Assembly (NCBI RefSeq): GCF_003429105.1 | Contig: NZ_QVTD01000026.1 | Span: 1-64,000, forward strand | DNA: 64,000 nt | Direction: 5' to 3' | DNA from: Peribacillus glennii | GTDB taxonomy: Bacteria > Bacillota > Bacilli > Bacillales > DSM-1321 | In this document: positions 16,046 through 24,768 of the stretch, one piece after another | How positions within the stretch are numbered: the stretch's first letter is position 1 | Layout: each line of letters starts with the position of its first letter | The notes under the pieces: generated by a model | The model's input: only the letters and a program-made list of their open reading frames with translations | Told to the model about the DNA's origin: nothing | The model's database searches: none | Position numbers and translations under genes: made by a program

Positions 16046-16077
16046 ATAAATAGAAAAAAATACACCGGAGGATAAAA

Positions 16078-19000
16078 ATGAATAAAATTATCAATTTCAC
16101 CTTGAAGAATAAGCTGGCTGTTTGGCTTATTACCATCATCGTGGTCGTGGCGGGGTTATATTCAGGTTTAAGAATGAAACTTGAAAGTATACCTGATATT
16201 AACATTCCTATGCTTAGCATTACAACCGTTTACCCGGGCGCTACACCGGATGAAGTAAACGAGAAGGTATCAAAGCCTATTGAACAGGCGGTATCAAACT
16301 TGAACCTTGTCAAGGTTGTTAGCACCACTTCTTATCAAAATGCCTCTTCCGTCCAGATTGAATATAAATATGAAAAAGACATGGATGAAGCAAAAAATGA
16401 AGTGGAGGAAGCCCTTTCCAACCTTGATTTACCTGAAAATGTCCAGGATTCAGACATTCAAAAAATCAATATTAATGCCTTCCCAATCTTGGCTCTCAGT
16501 GTAGCAAATGATAAAGAATCATCAGCAGCGCTCACAAAGACTGTTGAAGATGAAATCGCACCTGCTTTGGAAGGAATTGAGGGAGTCTCAAACGTTCAAA
16601 TCTCTGGACAGCAAATCGAAGAAGTCCAGTTAATCTTTAATGAGAAAAAAATGAAGGACCAGGGACTAAGTGAAGAGACCGTTAAAGGAATCATTCAAGG
16701 TTCCGATGTAACTGTTCCTCTTGGTTTGTTCACTTTTAAAGATACTGAAAAATCAGTTCAAATCGATGGCAATGTGACAACGATTAAAGACCTGAAGAAC
16801 CTGGAAATTCCGGTCATACCTTCTGCAGGAGCCCCAAATGCACAAGCACCTGCCGCAGGAACTGGAAGCCAGGCACCTGTCGGAAATCCTGGTATGCAAA
16901 GTCAAGGTCAATCAGGGCAAACGCAATCTGCTGGTCAGGGTGAAGCACAGGCTGGAGCACCTGCACAAGGCCAGACACAGACTGGAGCACCTGCACAGGA
17001 CCAGGCACAGGCTGGAGCACCAGCACAGGGCCAGGCACAGGCTGGAGCACCAGCACAGGGCCAGGCACCTGCGAATATTCAAATTCCAACAATTAAATTA
17101 AGTGAAATTGCAAGCATTAAAGAAGTCGGCAAAGCAGAATCAGTATCCAGAACAAACGGAAAAGAATCAATCGGGCTTTCCGTAGTAAAAGCTTCGGATG
17201 CTAATACTGTTGATGTGGCTGAAAGAGTAAATGAAGCAGTTAAAGATTTTGAAAAGGATATTGATGGATTGGAAGTAGTTACTTCCTTCGACCAGGCGAC
17301 ACCCATCAAAGATTCAGTTAACACAATGCTTAGTAAAGCGGTAATTGGTGCAGTTTTTGCCATGATCATTATCCTGTTATTCCTGAGGGATATTAAGTCG
17401 ACTCTTATTTCCGTTATATCAATCCCGCTATCTTTGTTAATAGCGATTCTTTTGTTAAACCAGATGGACATTACCTTAAACATGATGACACTGGGGGCCA
17501 TGACTGTAGCTATCGGCCGTGTTATTGACGACTCGATCGTTGTCATCGAAAATATTTACCGGCGGATGACATTGAAAGATGAAACATTAAAAGGCGGAGA
17601 CTTAATCCGTGAAGCGACTAAGGAAATGTTTATTCCAATCCTGTCTTCTACCGTTGTTACGGTTGCTGTGTTCTTGCCGCTGGGCCTTGTAGGCGGTATG
17701 GTCGGTGAATTGTTCATGCCTTTTGCGTTGACAATTGTTTTCGCATTAGCTGCGTCACTGCTTGTGGCTATCACAATCGTTCCAATGCTGGCCCACTCCA
17801 TGTTTAAAAAAGGTGTTAACCTGAAAAGCCATGAAAAAGGCCCTGGGAGACTGGCGCTCGGCTATAAGCGTATTCTAAACTGGACGCTAAATCATAAAAT
17901 CATTACTTCCGGAATAGCGGTGCTAATGTTGGTTGGAAGCTTAGCGCTTATCCCGGTCATCGGAGTAAGCTTCCTTCCTGAAGAAGAACAGAAAATGATG
18001 ATTGCGACATTTAGTCCTGAACCAGGCGTTACCGAAGAACAGGCTGATGGTGTTGTATCAAAAGCAGAAAAATTCTATTTAGACCGTGAAAACGTAAAAA
18101 CTGTCCAGCTCTCACTTGGAGCAGAGAACCCAATGATGCCTGGTGATACAAACAGTGCAATGTTCTTTGTTGAATATGATAGCGATACAGAAAACTTTGA
18201 AAAAGAAAAAGAAAATGTAATAAAAGAACTGCAGTCTTTCACAGATAACGGAGAATGGAAATCCCAAGACTTTAGCCAAAGCGGAGCCAGCAATCAAATT
18301 CAAGTGCAGGTTTTCGGTGAAAACATGAAAGATATTGAACCGGTGGCTAAAGATCTGGAGGATATTTTAAAGGATAATAAAAACCTGACCAAGGTTGATT
18401 CCAGTATTGCTGAGAGCTACGATGAATACACATTTGTCGCTGACCAGGAAAAACTTAGCCACCTAGGGTTGACAGCAGGCCAAGTTGCAATGGCTCTCGC
18501 ACCTGAAAGAGAACGCCCAGTTCTGACAACAGTCGAAAAAGACGGAGAAGACTTGAATGTTTATGTCCAAGTCGAGAAAGAATCAATTGATTCAGTAAAT
18601 GATTTAACAAATGAAACCGTCCAGTCACCTCTTGGCTCTTCCATCAAAATTAAAGATGTAGTAGATGTCAAGGAAGGTACCACGTCTGATACTGTTACCA
18701 GACGTGACGGCAAAATATTCGTTTCTGTAAGCGGCGAGCTCAAAACAGATGATGTAGCAAAAATTTCTGCTGATCTGCAGAAAAAGATTGATAAAATGGA
18801 TACTCCATCTGGCGTAGATGTCAGCATGGGCGGTGTCACGGAAGATATTCAAGAGTCCTTTACACAGCTTGGGCTGGCCATGTTAGCTGCAATTGCAATT
18901 GTGTATCTCGTACTCGTAATTACATTTGGAGGAGGCCTTGCTCCATTTGCGATCTTGTTCTCCCTTCCGTTTACAGTAATCGGAGCACTGTTAGGATTAT

Positions 19001-19365
19001 TGATTTCCGGCGAGACATTAAGCTTATCGGCAATGATCGGAGCATTGATGCTTATCGGAATTGTAGTTACCAACGCTATCGTATTGATTGACCGTGTCAT
19101 TCACAAAGAAAATGAAGGCCTGAGTACGCGCGAAGCCTTGCTTGACGCTGGTGTAACCCGCCTTCGTCCAATCCTTATGACAGCAATCGCAACCATTGGA
19201 GCATTAATTCCGTTAGCTTTAGGTTTGGAAGGAAGCGGGATCATCTCCAAAGGGCTTGGCGTTACAGTTATCGGAGGATTGGCGAGCTCAACCCTTCTTA
19301 CATTGGTAATGGTACCGATTGTATATGAAGCTGTAGGCAAACTAAGAAGAAAATCCAGAAAATAA
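16078..19365 (+). CDS. swrC: RND efflux transporter SwrC/YerP
   Basis: A 1095-residue RND pump with the two-fold layout: one N-terminal helix, a large extracytoplasmic loop, five helices, then the same again. Marks include VYPGATPDEVNEKVSKPIEQ after helix 1, FLRDIKSTLISVISIPLS, and the GRVIDDSIVVIENIY proton-relay Asp pair in helix 4. In B. subtilis SwrC exports surfactin and supports swarming. It is about 30 residues longer than that protein because of a Gln/Ala/Gly/Pro-rich insert in the first loop (about residues 245-332) with four 10-residue repeats. ATG follows CGGAGG. It is divergent from the TetR gene and has two operators at its promoter. Confidence 0.93.
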   Translation: MNKIINFTLKNKLAVWLITIIVVVAGLYSGLRMKLESIPDINIPMLSITTVYPGATPDEVNEKVSKPIEQAVSNLNLVKVVSTTSYQNASSVQIEYKYEKDMDEAKNEVEEALSNLDLPENVQDSDIQKININAFPILALSVANDKESSAALTKTVEDEIAPALEGIEGVSNVQISGQQIEEVQLIFNEKKMKDQGLSEETVKGIIQGSDVTVPLGLFTFKDTEKSVQIDGNVTTIKDLKNLEIPVIPSAGAPNAQAPAAGTGSQAPVGNPGMQSQGQSGQTQSAGQGEAQAGAPAQGQTQTGAPAQDQAQAGAPAQGQAQAGAPAQGQAPANIQIPTIKLSEIASIKEVGKAESVSRTNGKESIGLSVVKASDANTVDVAERVNEAVKDFEKDIDGLEVVTSFDQATPIKDSVNTMLSKAVIGAVFAMIIILLFLRDIKSTLISVISIPLSLLIAILLLNQMDITLNMMTLGAMTVAIGRVIDDSIVVIENIYRRMTLKDETLKGGDLIREATKEMFIPILSSTVVTVAVFLPLGLVGGMVGELFMPFALTIVFALAASLLVAITIVPMLAHSMFKKGVNLKSHEKGPGRLALGYKRILNWTLNHKIITSGIAVLMLVGSLALIPVIGVSFLPEEEQKMMIATFSPEPGVTEEQADGVVSKAEKFYLDRENVKTVQLSLGAENPMMPGDTNSAMFFVEYDSDTENFEKEKENVIKELQSFTDNGEWKSQDFSQSGASNQIQVQVFGENMKDIEPVAKDLEDILKDNKNLTKVDSSIAESYDEYTFVADQEKLSHLGLTAGQVAMALAPERERPVLTTVEKDGEDLNVYVQVEKESIDSVNDLTNETVQSPLGSSIKIKDVVDVKEGTTSDTVTRRDGKIFVSVSGELKTDDVAKISADLQKKIDKMDTPSGVDVSMGGVTEDIQESFTQLGLAMLAAIAIVYLVLVITFGGGLAPFAILFSLPFTVIGALLGLLISGETLSLSAMIGALMLIGIVVTNAIVLIDRVIHKENEGLSTREALLDAGVTRLRPILMTAIATIGALIPLALGLEGSGIISKGLGVTVIGGLASSTLLTLVMVPIVYEAVGKLRRKSRK
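16951..17070 (+). repeat. Four 30-bp in-frame tandem repeats inside swrC
   Basis: Four consecutive 30-base units start GCTGGAGCAC or a close variant and encode AGAPAQGQAQ-like decapeptides. They sit at the end of a longer low-complexity region (about 16820-17075). The unit length is a multiple of three, so copy-number change would keep the frame. Confidence 0.9.
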
Positions 19366-19381
19366 GCCAAAGAATCATAAC

Positions 19382-19437
19382 AGTGATGCGTTAAAGCAGT
19401 GGGGGTCTGTCCCCCGATGCAGTGAAGCATTAAAGCA
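19382..19437. repeat. Dispersed inverted repeat, copy 1
   Basis: The core GGGGGTCTGTCCCCC (19401-19415) is flanked by ATGCGTTAAAGCAGT and ATGCAGTGAAGCATTAAAGC. It belongs to the family seen at six other loci in the window. It starts about 17 bases after swrC. Confidence 0.75.
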
Positions 19438-19440
19438 AAA

Positions 19441-19486
19441 ACCCGAGGAGCAGGACTGAAATATGAGTCCCCTTTTCGGGTTTTTA
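19441..19486 (+). terminator. Intrinsic terminator after swrC
   Basis: ACCCGA pairs with TCGGGT and an inner GGACT pairs with AGTCC; a T-run TTTTTATTTG follows. It lies just beyond repeat copy 1, so swrC transcripts include the repeat. Confidence 0.65.
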
Positions 19487-19536
19487 TTTGTCCCTAAAAT
19501 ATAAATCACGACACTGAGTCATATCTGTTCATCCTT

Positions 19537-19570
19537 GAAGACTGGTATATAAATACAGGTGCCGGTCTTC
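19537..19570. other. Hairpin in the 500-base gap after swrC
   Basis: GAAGACTGG pairs with CCGGTCTTC (one G-T pair) across 16 bases. The interval 19490-19690 has no coding frame of note. It is only rich in short inverted repeats, such as TTCGGAACC against GGTTCGGAA at about 19618-19675. Confidence 0.35.
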
Positions 19571-19688
19571 CATTCATTGATTGTTATTAAATTTATCTCT
19601 TTGAATATCGTTTTTCGGAACCAGTCTCCGAATCATTCGCAGTTTGCGAAAAAGGCTCCGAAGGGTTCGGAAGTATATTCTGAAAGTT

Positions 19689-19766
19689 GTGAGGGTCTGT
19701 CCCCCGGCACAGTAACGCGTTAAACCAGTGGGGGACTGACCCCCTATACGGTAATGTGATAAAGTA
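19689..19766. repeat. Dispersed inverted repeat, copy 2 (double)
   Basis: Two cores lie in tandem: GAGGGTCTGTCCCCCGG (19691-19707) and GTGGGGGACTGACCCCCTA (19729-19747). Between and after them are GTAACGCGTTAAACC and GTAATGTGATAAAG spacers typical of the family. Confidence 0.75.
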
Positions 19767-19801
19767 TGAAGTTTTATTGAAAAGTTAAAATAATGTTAGG
19801 A

Positions 19802-19850
19802 CTTGTCTCATATCCTTTAGAAGGATTGTTTTGGAAGGGAGTGAGACAAG
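19802..19850 (+). promoter_or_regulatory. Nested hairpins around the flippase ribosome site
   Basis: CTTGTCTCA (19802-19810) pairs with TGAGACAAG (19842-19850). Inside it ATCCTT (19812-19817) pairs with AAGGAT (19821-19826). The likely Shine-Dalgarno GGAAGGGAG lies in the outer loop, directly before the second arm. The arrangement could control translation of the next gene; this is inference. Confidence 0.5.
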
Positions 19851-19877
19851 ATTAATTCGTTTTTCAAGGGAACCATT

Positions 19878-21179
19878 TTGCTGGTGGTCGTGGCTTTTTT
19901 TAGTGAGTGTGTGGAGTTGTTTGTGAATATGATACTTGCCAGGGAGCTGGGTGAAGAAGGCATGGGGCGTTACATGTCCATTTTGCCAATCATCTTTCTG
20001 GTCTTTATTATTGCAAGCCTAGAGCTGCCTATATCTATTTCCAAGTTTGTTGCAGAGAATAAACAGGAGCTTCATTATCATTTGCTGAAGCATGCCTTAA
20101 GATTGGCTACATCCGTGATGCTGATTATTTTCATACCAACATTTATCGTACTATCTTTTCCTGCCATTCTAAGTGGATTTCATCCATATGTTAAATGGTT
20201 AATGCTTGTGATAATACCGATTTCTGCCTTTTCATCGATTGCCAAAGGATACTTTATGGGCGTTCAACAGATGGGAAAAATCGCATTTTCCAATTTTCTT
20301 AGAAAAATCATTCAATTTGGATGCCTAATAGCAATTTTTCATTATTTCCAATTTGACCGGGACACTTCGCTGCTTATTGCACTCAGTGCGCTAACAGCGA
20401 GTGAATTCGTTGTATTTGTCTATTTAATCAGCATGTTTATCATTCAAATGCAAACCATGAAACGGAATTCGAATGCCATGATGACGCGGCATTATGCACA
20501 CGAAAAGCTGCTTGCCGTCTCACTGCCGACCACCGGACTGCGTATTTTCAATGCGATCACAAATGCCATTCAGCCTTTTTTAATCCAGTCTGCCCTCATC
20601 GCAGCTGGGTTTGGAGCTGTTGCAGCGACTGAGCATTTTGGCATGTTAACGGGCGTGGCAATGTCAATCGGCTTTTTCCCTGCATTTATCGCCCATTCAC
20701 TGATGGTCATGTTAATTCCGAACGTCTCGGATGCTTATGCAAATAAAAATTATGAACAATTGAGACATCTGTTGCAACAATCGATGTCATTTACATTAAT
20801 TTATGGAATTCCGTCTGTTTTGGTCATTTATATTTTTGCAGAACCATTAACTGCCACCTTTTTTTCTTCAACGGGTGCAGCGTTCTATTTGAAATTATTA
20901 TGGCCGTATTTCCTGTTCCATTTCTTTGTGATCCCTATGCAAGCCTATTTAATCGGCTTAGGATTAGTCAAAGACACGTTTATACATTCGGTGTGGGCCC
21001 ATGTCGTGTCGTTTGTAATGATGTATATTCTTGGCTCCCAGTCACATTTAAATATGGCGGGTATTATAATGGGCATGAACATGGGAATCGTGTTACTCAC
21101 GTTGATGCATTATTTTACAATTTGCAAAAAAATCGGGATAACCGTTTGGCTGACCAAACCAAGGCAGAATGTTTATTAA
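19878..21179 (+). CDS. Polysaccharide flippase, YkvU/SpoVB type
   Basis: At least 433 residues with about 12-14 hydrophobic segments, of the MATE/Wzx (MVF) superfamily. The SpoVB/YkvU-type block LARELGEEGMGRYMSILPIIF and SLELPISISKFVAE near the start is typical, as is RGY/KGYFMGVQQMGKIA after about residue 115. SpoVB and YkvU act in spore cortex or envelope assembly. The start is unclear. Family alignment favours nine more residues (INSFFKGTI) from an ATT codon at 19851, which has GGGAG nine bases before it. TTG at 19878 has AAGGGAA at 5 bases. If ATT is used it is a rare non-canonical start. Confidence 0.85.
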   Translation: MLVVVAFFSECVELFVNMILARELGEEGMGRYMSILPIIFLVFIIASLELPISISKFVAENKQELHYHLLKHALRLATSVMLIIFIPTFIVLSFPAILSGFHPYVKWLMLVIIPISAFSSIAKGYFMGVQQMGKIAFSNFLRKIIQFGCLIAIFHYFQFDRDTSLLIALSALTASEFVVFVYLISMFIIQMQTMKRNSNAMMTRHYAHEKLLAVSLPTTGLRIFNAITNAIQPFLIQSALIAAGFGAVAATEHFGMLTGVAMSIGFFPAFIAHSLMVMLIPNVSDAYANKNYEQLRHLLQQSMSFTLIYGIPSVLVIYIFAEPLTATFFSSTGAAFYLKLLWPYFLFHFFVIPMQAYLIGLGLVKDTFIHSVWAHVVSFVMMYILGSQSHLNMAGIIMGMNMGIVLLTLMHYFTICKKIGITVWLTKPRQNVY

Positions 21180-21279
21180 TGCTCAAGATTAATGACATTT
21201 CCAACTGAAACTGGCCCTTGCTTCTTTACCTTTGTTTCCCATATATTATAGGAAGTATCTAAACAGCAGGGTGATGAAT

Positions 21280-21684
21280 TTGAAAAAGGCCGTTAAAGTG
21301 GTAGCAGCTGTCATTGAAAATGAGCAAAATGAAATACTATGTGCATTAAGATCTCCTAGCATGACGATGCCAAATATGTGGGAATTTCCGGGCGGAAAAG
21401 TGGAAAAAGATGAAGATATCTTTTCAGCCTTGAGAAGGGAAATCGATGAAGAGTTGGGTTGTAAGGTCATTACGAATGAATTATTTAACGAACATATCCA
21501 TGAATATGAAACCTTCATTATTACCTTATTGGCAATCAAGTGCAAAATTGCCGACGGAACACCAGCAGCAAGGGAACATTCCACACTAATCTGGCTACAG
21601 AGGGAAAATCTAAACTCGTTAAAATGGGCTCCTGCTGATATCCCGGCTGTTGAAAAGTTGATGGATGAAATAACTGGCACTTGA
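21280..21684 (+). CDS. MutT-like NUDIX hydrolase
   Basis: About 134 residues, typical of 8-oxo-dGTP diphosphatases. The Nudix box runs GGKVEKDEDIFSALRREIDEE-LG (G-x5-E-x7-REU-x-EE-x-GU), with WEFPGG just before it. It begins KKAVKVVAAVIEN. It would clean the nucleotide pool by hydrolysing oxidised dGTP. The TTG at 21280 has AGGGTG at 6 bases and gives the usual MKK start; the ATG two codons upstream touches the ribosome site. The terminator hairpin overlaps the stop codon. Confidence 0.85.
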   Translation: MKKAVKVVAAVIENEQNEILCALRSPSMTMPNMWEFPGGKVEKDEDIFSALRREIDEELGCKVITNELFNEHIHEYETFIITLLAIKCKIADGTPAAREHSTLIWLQRENLNSLKWAPADIPAVEKLMDEITGT

Positions 21685-21708
21685 ATGACAGGTGCCAGTT
21701 TATTTTAG
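21672..21708 (+). terminator. Terminator overlapping the NUDIX stop codon
   Basis: AACTGGCAC pairs with GTGCCAGTT over an 11-base loop that contains the TGA stop, followed by TATTTTAGTT. The next 280 bases to degV-like hold no gene; a nine-C run at 21831-21839 is the only striking feature. Confidence 0.7.
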
Positions 21709-21989
21709 TTATGGTCTGGTGAATAGCGGGAAATACAGATATACGAATACATCAGCCCTCTGATACAATTTAGTTTCCGTCGCCTCAAATAATTTCCGGT
21801 ATTTTTCTCCAGTAGTATAGTAATCCCTCACCCCCCCCCTTTAGAAAATCACTAGTAATTTTTCTTCAACATAATTAGCTTCAGAAGATCTTATTTTGAT
21901 ACCCTCCATTTCAAGCCAATATTTAGTGAGAAAAATAGAGACCTGCTATACTCTAGATATAGAAAAAAATGTAAGGCGGGATTTCGAAA

Positions 21990-22814
21990 ATGATTAGGAT
22001 TATCACAGACAGTTCGGCTGATCTGCCAAAGAATTTGCTAGAAGGATATAACATTTCTGTCGTACCATTAAGGGTAAAAATAGAAGATGAGGAATATTTA
22101 GAAGGCATTGACCTGACACCAAGGGAGTTTTTTGAAAAAATGTTCTCCACTACAGAACTTCCCAAGACGTCACAGCCCTCCCCTGCCGCATTTGCTGAAG
22201 CCTTCGACGAATGTGCTGAGAATGATGAAGTACTCTGCCTCACGATCTCTTCAGGCTTAAGCGGAACTTTTCAATCAGCATGCCTCGGCAAAGAACTATC
22301 CAGCAGAAATGTGACAGTTTTTGATACGCTGGCCGGTTCTCTTGCCCATGGCCTGCAAATCATCCGTGCAGCAGAACTAGCCCAAAAAGGACATACCATG
22401 GAAGAAATTATTGAAAACTTGATGGGGTACAGGAAAAACATGAATATCCTTATCCTGCTGGATACGTTAGAGAACATTGTCAAAGGCGGCCGTTTAAGTA
22501 AATTCCAAGGATCCCTTGCCAAAATCCTGAATATCAAAGTGATTTTGGAAGGTGTTAAAGGCCAAGTAGAAATGCTGGAGAAAATCCGCGGCAAGAAAAA
22601 GTTCCAGAAAAGGACGCTTGAGATCATTCGCGAAAGAAAAACCGATTTTTCCGATACCATTTTTGGCATCACCCACACAGGCAACGAAGAGGAAGCCGAA
22701 AGGCTGAAACAAGAAATCATTGACCTATTTAATCCTAAACAGGTGATTGTCCATTATATGGGAGCAACAATGGGTACATATGCGGGGAAGGATGGGATGA
22801 TTGTTTCTTTTTAG
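21990..22814 (+). CDS. DegV family fatty-acid-binding protein
   Basis: A 274-residue DegV protein. The N-terminal motif is IRIITDSSADLP, and the lipid site follows with TSQPSPAAF and SSGLSGTFQSA. A second-domain KGGRLSKFQGSLAKIL motif lies near residue 165. Members (FakB-like) hold fatty acids for phosphorylation by FakA, although no fakA partner is nearby. The ribosome site (AAGGCGGG) is modest. It is a single gene. Confidence 0.88.
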   Translation: MIRIITDSSADLPKNLLEGYNISVVPLRVKIEDEEYLEGIDLTPREFFEKMFSTTELPKTSQPSPAAFAEAFDECAENDEVLCLTISSGLSGTFQSACLGKELSSRNVTVFDTLAGSLAHGLQIIRAAELAQKGHTMEEIIENLMGYRKNMNILILLDTLENIVKGGRLSKFQGSLAKILNIKVILEGVKGQVEMLEKIRGKKKFQKRTLEIIRERKTDFSDTIFGITHTGNEEEAERLKQEIIDLFNPKQVIVHYMGATMGTYAGKDGMIVSF

Positions 22815-23221
22815 CTGAGTGAATATATAGGAATTAAATCCCGATATCGAAGGAAATTAATAGCATTGTTGGCTTACATACCAAACGATACGTTCTTCAG
22901 TGATTCTGTTTTTAAAAGAACTAACGAGAAATGAAGTCTGCCGAAATATCAATCGACAGGCTTACAGTTAAATAGCATTTTGAAAGCTAAACTACTTCCC
23001 TCCATTTTATGCCGGAATCAAAATGAGAAAGAAGTATTAAGAGGGGATTTTTCGGGATTAATACTATAAATAAAACGGTGTTTTTCGAACAAACCGGTGC
23101 GTTCCTGAAAACTTTCAATTTCTGCAGCCGCTCAGTTTTTCATGCGATATCCGGATCCTAAATTAAGCAGGTACGGAATTGTTATTATGTTAAAATACAC
23201 GGAGAAGGAGCGATTTTACAT
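22815..23221. other. Intergenic interval, nothing identified
   Basis: About 400 bases with no convincing open frame, relic or strong hairpin on either strand. A/T-rich bases with TTGTTATTATGTTAAAATAC at 23177-23196 precede the next gene and may hold its promoter. Confidence 0.4.
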
Positions 23222-23644
23222 ATGTATGAATTGAAGACCAAAGAAACTGACAATAGTGTCATTGAGTTTATTGAAAATGTCGACAGCCCTAAAAAACGGG
23301 AAGACGCATTTAGATTGCTGGATATCTTCACTGAAACGACAGGTTATCAAGCGAAAATGTGGGGTCCGAGTATCATCGGCTTTGGTTCCTATCATTACAA
23401 ATATCAATCCGGCCACGAAGGCGATGCACCGCTGGTTGGCTTTTCCCCCCGCAAAGCTAAAATCAGTTTATATTTTGCCCCGGATGAATCAAAACGGGAA
23501 GAATTATTAAAGAACTTTGGAAAACATTCGACTGGAAAAGCATGTGTTTACATCAATAAAGTAGCAGATATTGATGTGGATGTTTTAAAAGAATTAATCA
23601 AACAATCTATAACCTTTTTGAGACAAATCTACCCGAATAATTAA
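23222..23644 (+). CDS. DUF1801 (YdhG-like) protein
   Basis: A 140-residue cytoplasmic protein of the DUF1801 fold. Diagnostic parts are YQAKMWGPSIIGFGSYHYKY (residues 41-60), WGPSI-x-GFG being the core motif, and GFSPRKAKISLYF (about 73-85). It ends with CVYINKVADIDVDVLKELI. The biochemical role is unknown; related folds resemble frataxin-like or heat-stress-associated proteins. The ATG follows AGAAGGAG at 11 bases. A hairpin terminator follows. Confidence 0.85.
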   Translation: MYELKTKETDNSVIEFIENVDSPKKREDAFRLLDIFTETTGYQAKMWGPSIIGFGSYHYKYQSGHEGDAPLVGFSPRKAKISLYFAPDESKREELLKNFGKHSTGKACVYINKVADIDVDVLKELIKQSITFLRQIYPNN

Positions 23645-23684
23645 TTTTCGTTATTCGTTTTCTATAGACTTAATAAACCATTAA

Positions 23685-23714
23685 AAACATGACCATATCC
23701 GGTCATGTTTGTTT
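23685..23714 (+). terminator. Terminator after DUF1801 gene
   Basis: AAACATGACC pairs perfectly with GGTCATGTTT around a 6-base loop, followed by GTTT. The spacing is 40 bases after the stop. Confidence 0.7.
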
Positions 23715-23731
23715 CGCTACTAATACTAATT

Positions 23732-23854
23732 GACAAGGAAAAATTATGTTACTCCATCACCTTTATAGTATATGTCATTGCAGTAGCTTTACTGATTTTG
23801 CTTGGGGTGTTTTTCATCAATAAGGACTTATTACAGAAAATCAAAAATACTTAA
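23732..23854 (+). other. Possible single-helix peptide or relic
   Basis: An open frame ending at 23854 encodes a hydrophobic helix (FIVYVIAVALLILLGVFF) followed by INKDLLQKIKNT. No ATG, GTG or TTG lies at a suitable place; the first codon after the upstream stop region is ATT. It may be a relic of a small membrane protein or chance. Confidence 0.25.
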
Positions 23855-23937
23855 AAAGAATCTGTATCGGCTTTAACATCAATTTTTGTAGTAGAACGAT
23901 TGCCTTTTATGGTGTAATAAAAACTGAGGTGAAAAAT

Positions 23938-24129
23938 ATGAATAAAGCTGAAGTAGAATACAAGATACAAGATGTAAAAGCTGATTACGTACGTTTGCAG
24001 AATGATTTGGAAAAACTGGAATCAGTGGGCGGGAACATTTCCCCGTTGCTAAAACAGCTTGATGAGTTAGAATTTGAGTTAAAGAAGCTGAATGCACAAT
24101 TGGAAGATTTAAAGAAACAAGATAGATAA
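23938..24129 (+). CDS. SE1832 family small coiled-coil protein
   Basis: A 63-residue, highly charged helix (VEYKIQDVKADYVRLQNDLEK, then LESVGGNISPLLKQLDELE). The DYVRLQ-DLEKLESVG pattern is that of the uncharacterised SE1832 family of Bacillales. It is predicted to form a two-helix coiled coil in the cytoplasm. The ATG at 23938 follows AGGTG at 6 bases; a GTG three codons upstream overlaps that site. The GNAT gene begins 26 bases later, so the two may be co-transcribed. Confidence 0.75.
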   Translation: MNKAEVEYKIQDVKADYVRLQNDLEKLESVGGNISPLLKQLDELEFELKKLNAQLEDLKKQDR

Positions 24130-24155
24130 GAGATTTGTTTTTAAGGGGGATCATG

Positions 24156-24644
24156 ATGATACATATTCGAGACGCCGTAATAGATGATCTGCCGGCAATG
24201 CTTGCCATCTATAACTACGCGATCCGTAACCTGACAGCAACTTTTGATCTGGAAGAACAGACCCTTGAACAGCGGAAGGCCTGGTTTGAAAAGTATGGCG
24301 CCAACTACCCGCTCATTGTCGCAGAAATCGACGGTGAAGTGGCAGGGTACTCCTGTATATCGCCATACAATGCCAAAGCCGCATATGCTGGAACTGTGGA
24401 ATTATCGGTCTATCTTTCAGAGAAACATCAAGGTAGAGGCACGGGCACAGCTCTGGTAATAGAAATTCTGCGAAAGGCCAGAGAGCTTGGGTACCATACT
24501 GTATTAAGCTTAATTACCGTTGGAAACGGGTCCAGCATTAAACTCCATGAAAAATTCGGCTTTCAGTTTGCAGGATGCGTCAAGGAAGTCGGTTTTAAGT
24601 TCGGTGAATGGCAGGACGTCAGTTATTATCAATTGATGCTGTGA
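24156..24644 (+). CDS. GNAT N-acetyltransferase (phosphinothricin acetyltransferase type)
   Basis: A 162-residue GNAT enzyme close to B. subtilis YwnH. It begins HIRDAVIDDLPAMLAIYN. The acetyl-CoA loop is SEKHQGRGTGTALV (Q/R-x-x-G-x-G/A). The tail GNGSSIKLHEKFGFQFAGCVKEVGFKFGEWQDV is the PAT-type C-terminus. It may acetylate phosphinothricin-like or methionine-sulfoximine analogues; this is inferred. GGGGG lies at 6 bases before the second of two adjacent ATG codons, which is taken as the start. Confidence 0.85.
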   Translation: MIHIRDAVIDDLPAMLAIYNYAIRNLTATFDLEEQTLEQRKAWFEKYGANYPLIVAEIDGEVAGYSCISPYNAKAAYAGTVELSVYLSEKHQGRGTGTALVIEILRKARELGYHTVLSLITVGNGSSIKLHEKFGFQFAGCVKEVGFKFGEWQDVSYYQLML

Positions 24645-24678
24645 AACAGTGTCTACTAATTGAAAGATTAAAATAAAA

Positions 24679-24731
24679 TTGTCCAGAGCTTTCAGTTAGC
24701 CTATCTGACATGAAGCTCTGGACAAATTTTT
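24679..24731. terminator. Long bidirectional terminator
   Basis: TTGTCCAGAGCTT pairs perfectly with AAGCTCTGGACAA, and an inner TCAG pairs with CTGA. ATTTTTA follows on the plus strand and ATTTTATTTTA on the minus strand. It separates the convergent GNAT gene and the small minus-strand gene at 24769. Confidence 0.85.
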
Positions 24732-24768
24732 ATGTGATGGAATATCCCCATAATTCTTTTCCTCTTCT

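Noticed and set aside
16814..17101. Opposite-strand and shifted frames through the swrC repeats
   Set aside because: They arise from the low-complexity repeats; no start signals, and the swrC frame is conserved on both sides.
21831..21839. Run of nine C as a phase-variation tract
   Set aside because: It lies about 150 bases upstream of the DegV start, not in a coding frame, and has no promoter at fitting spacing.
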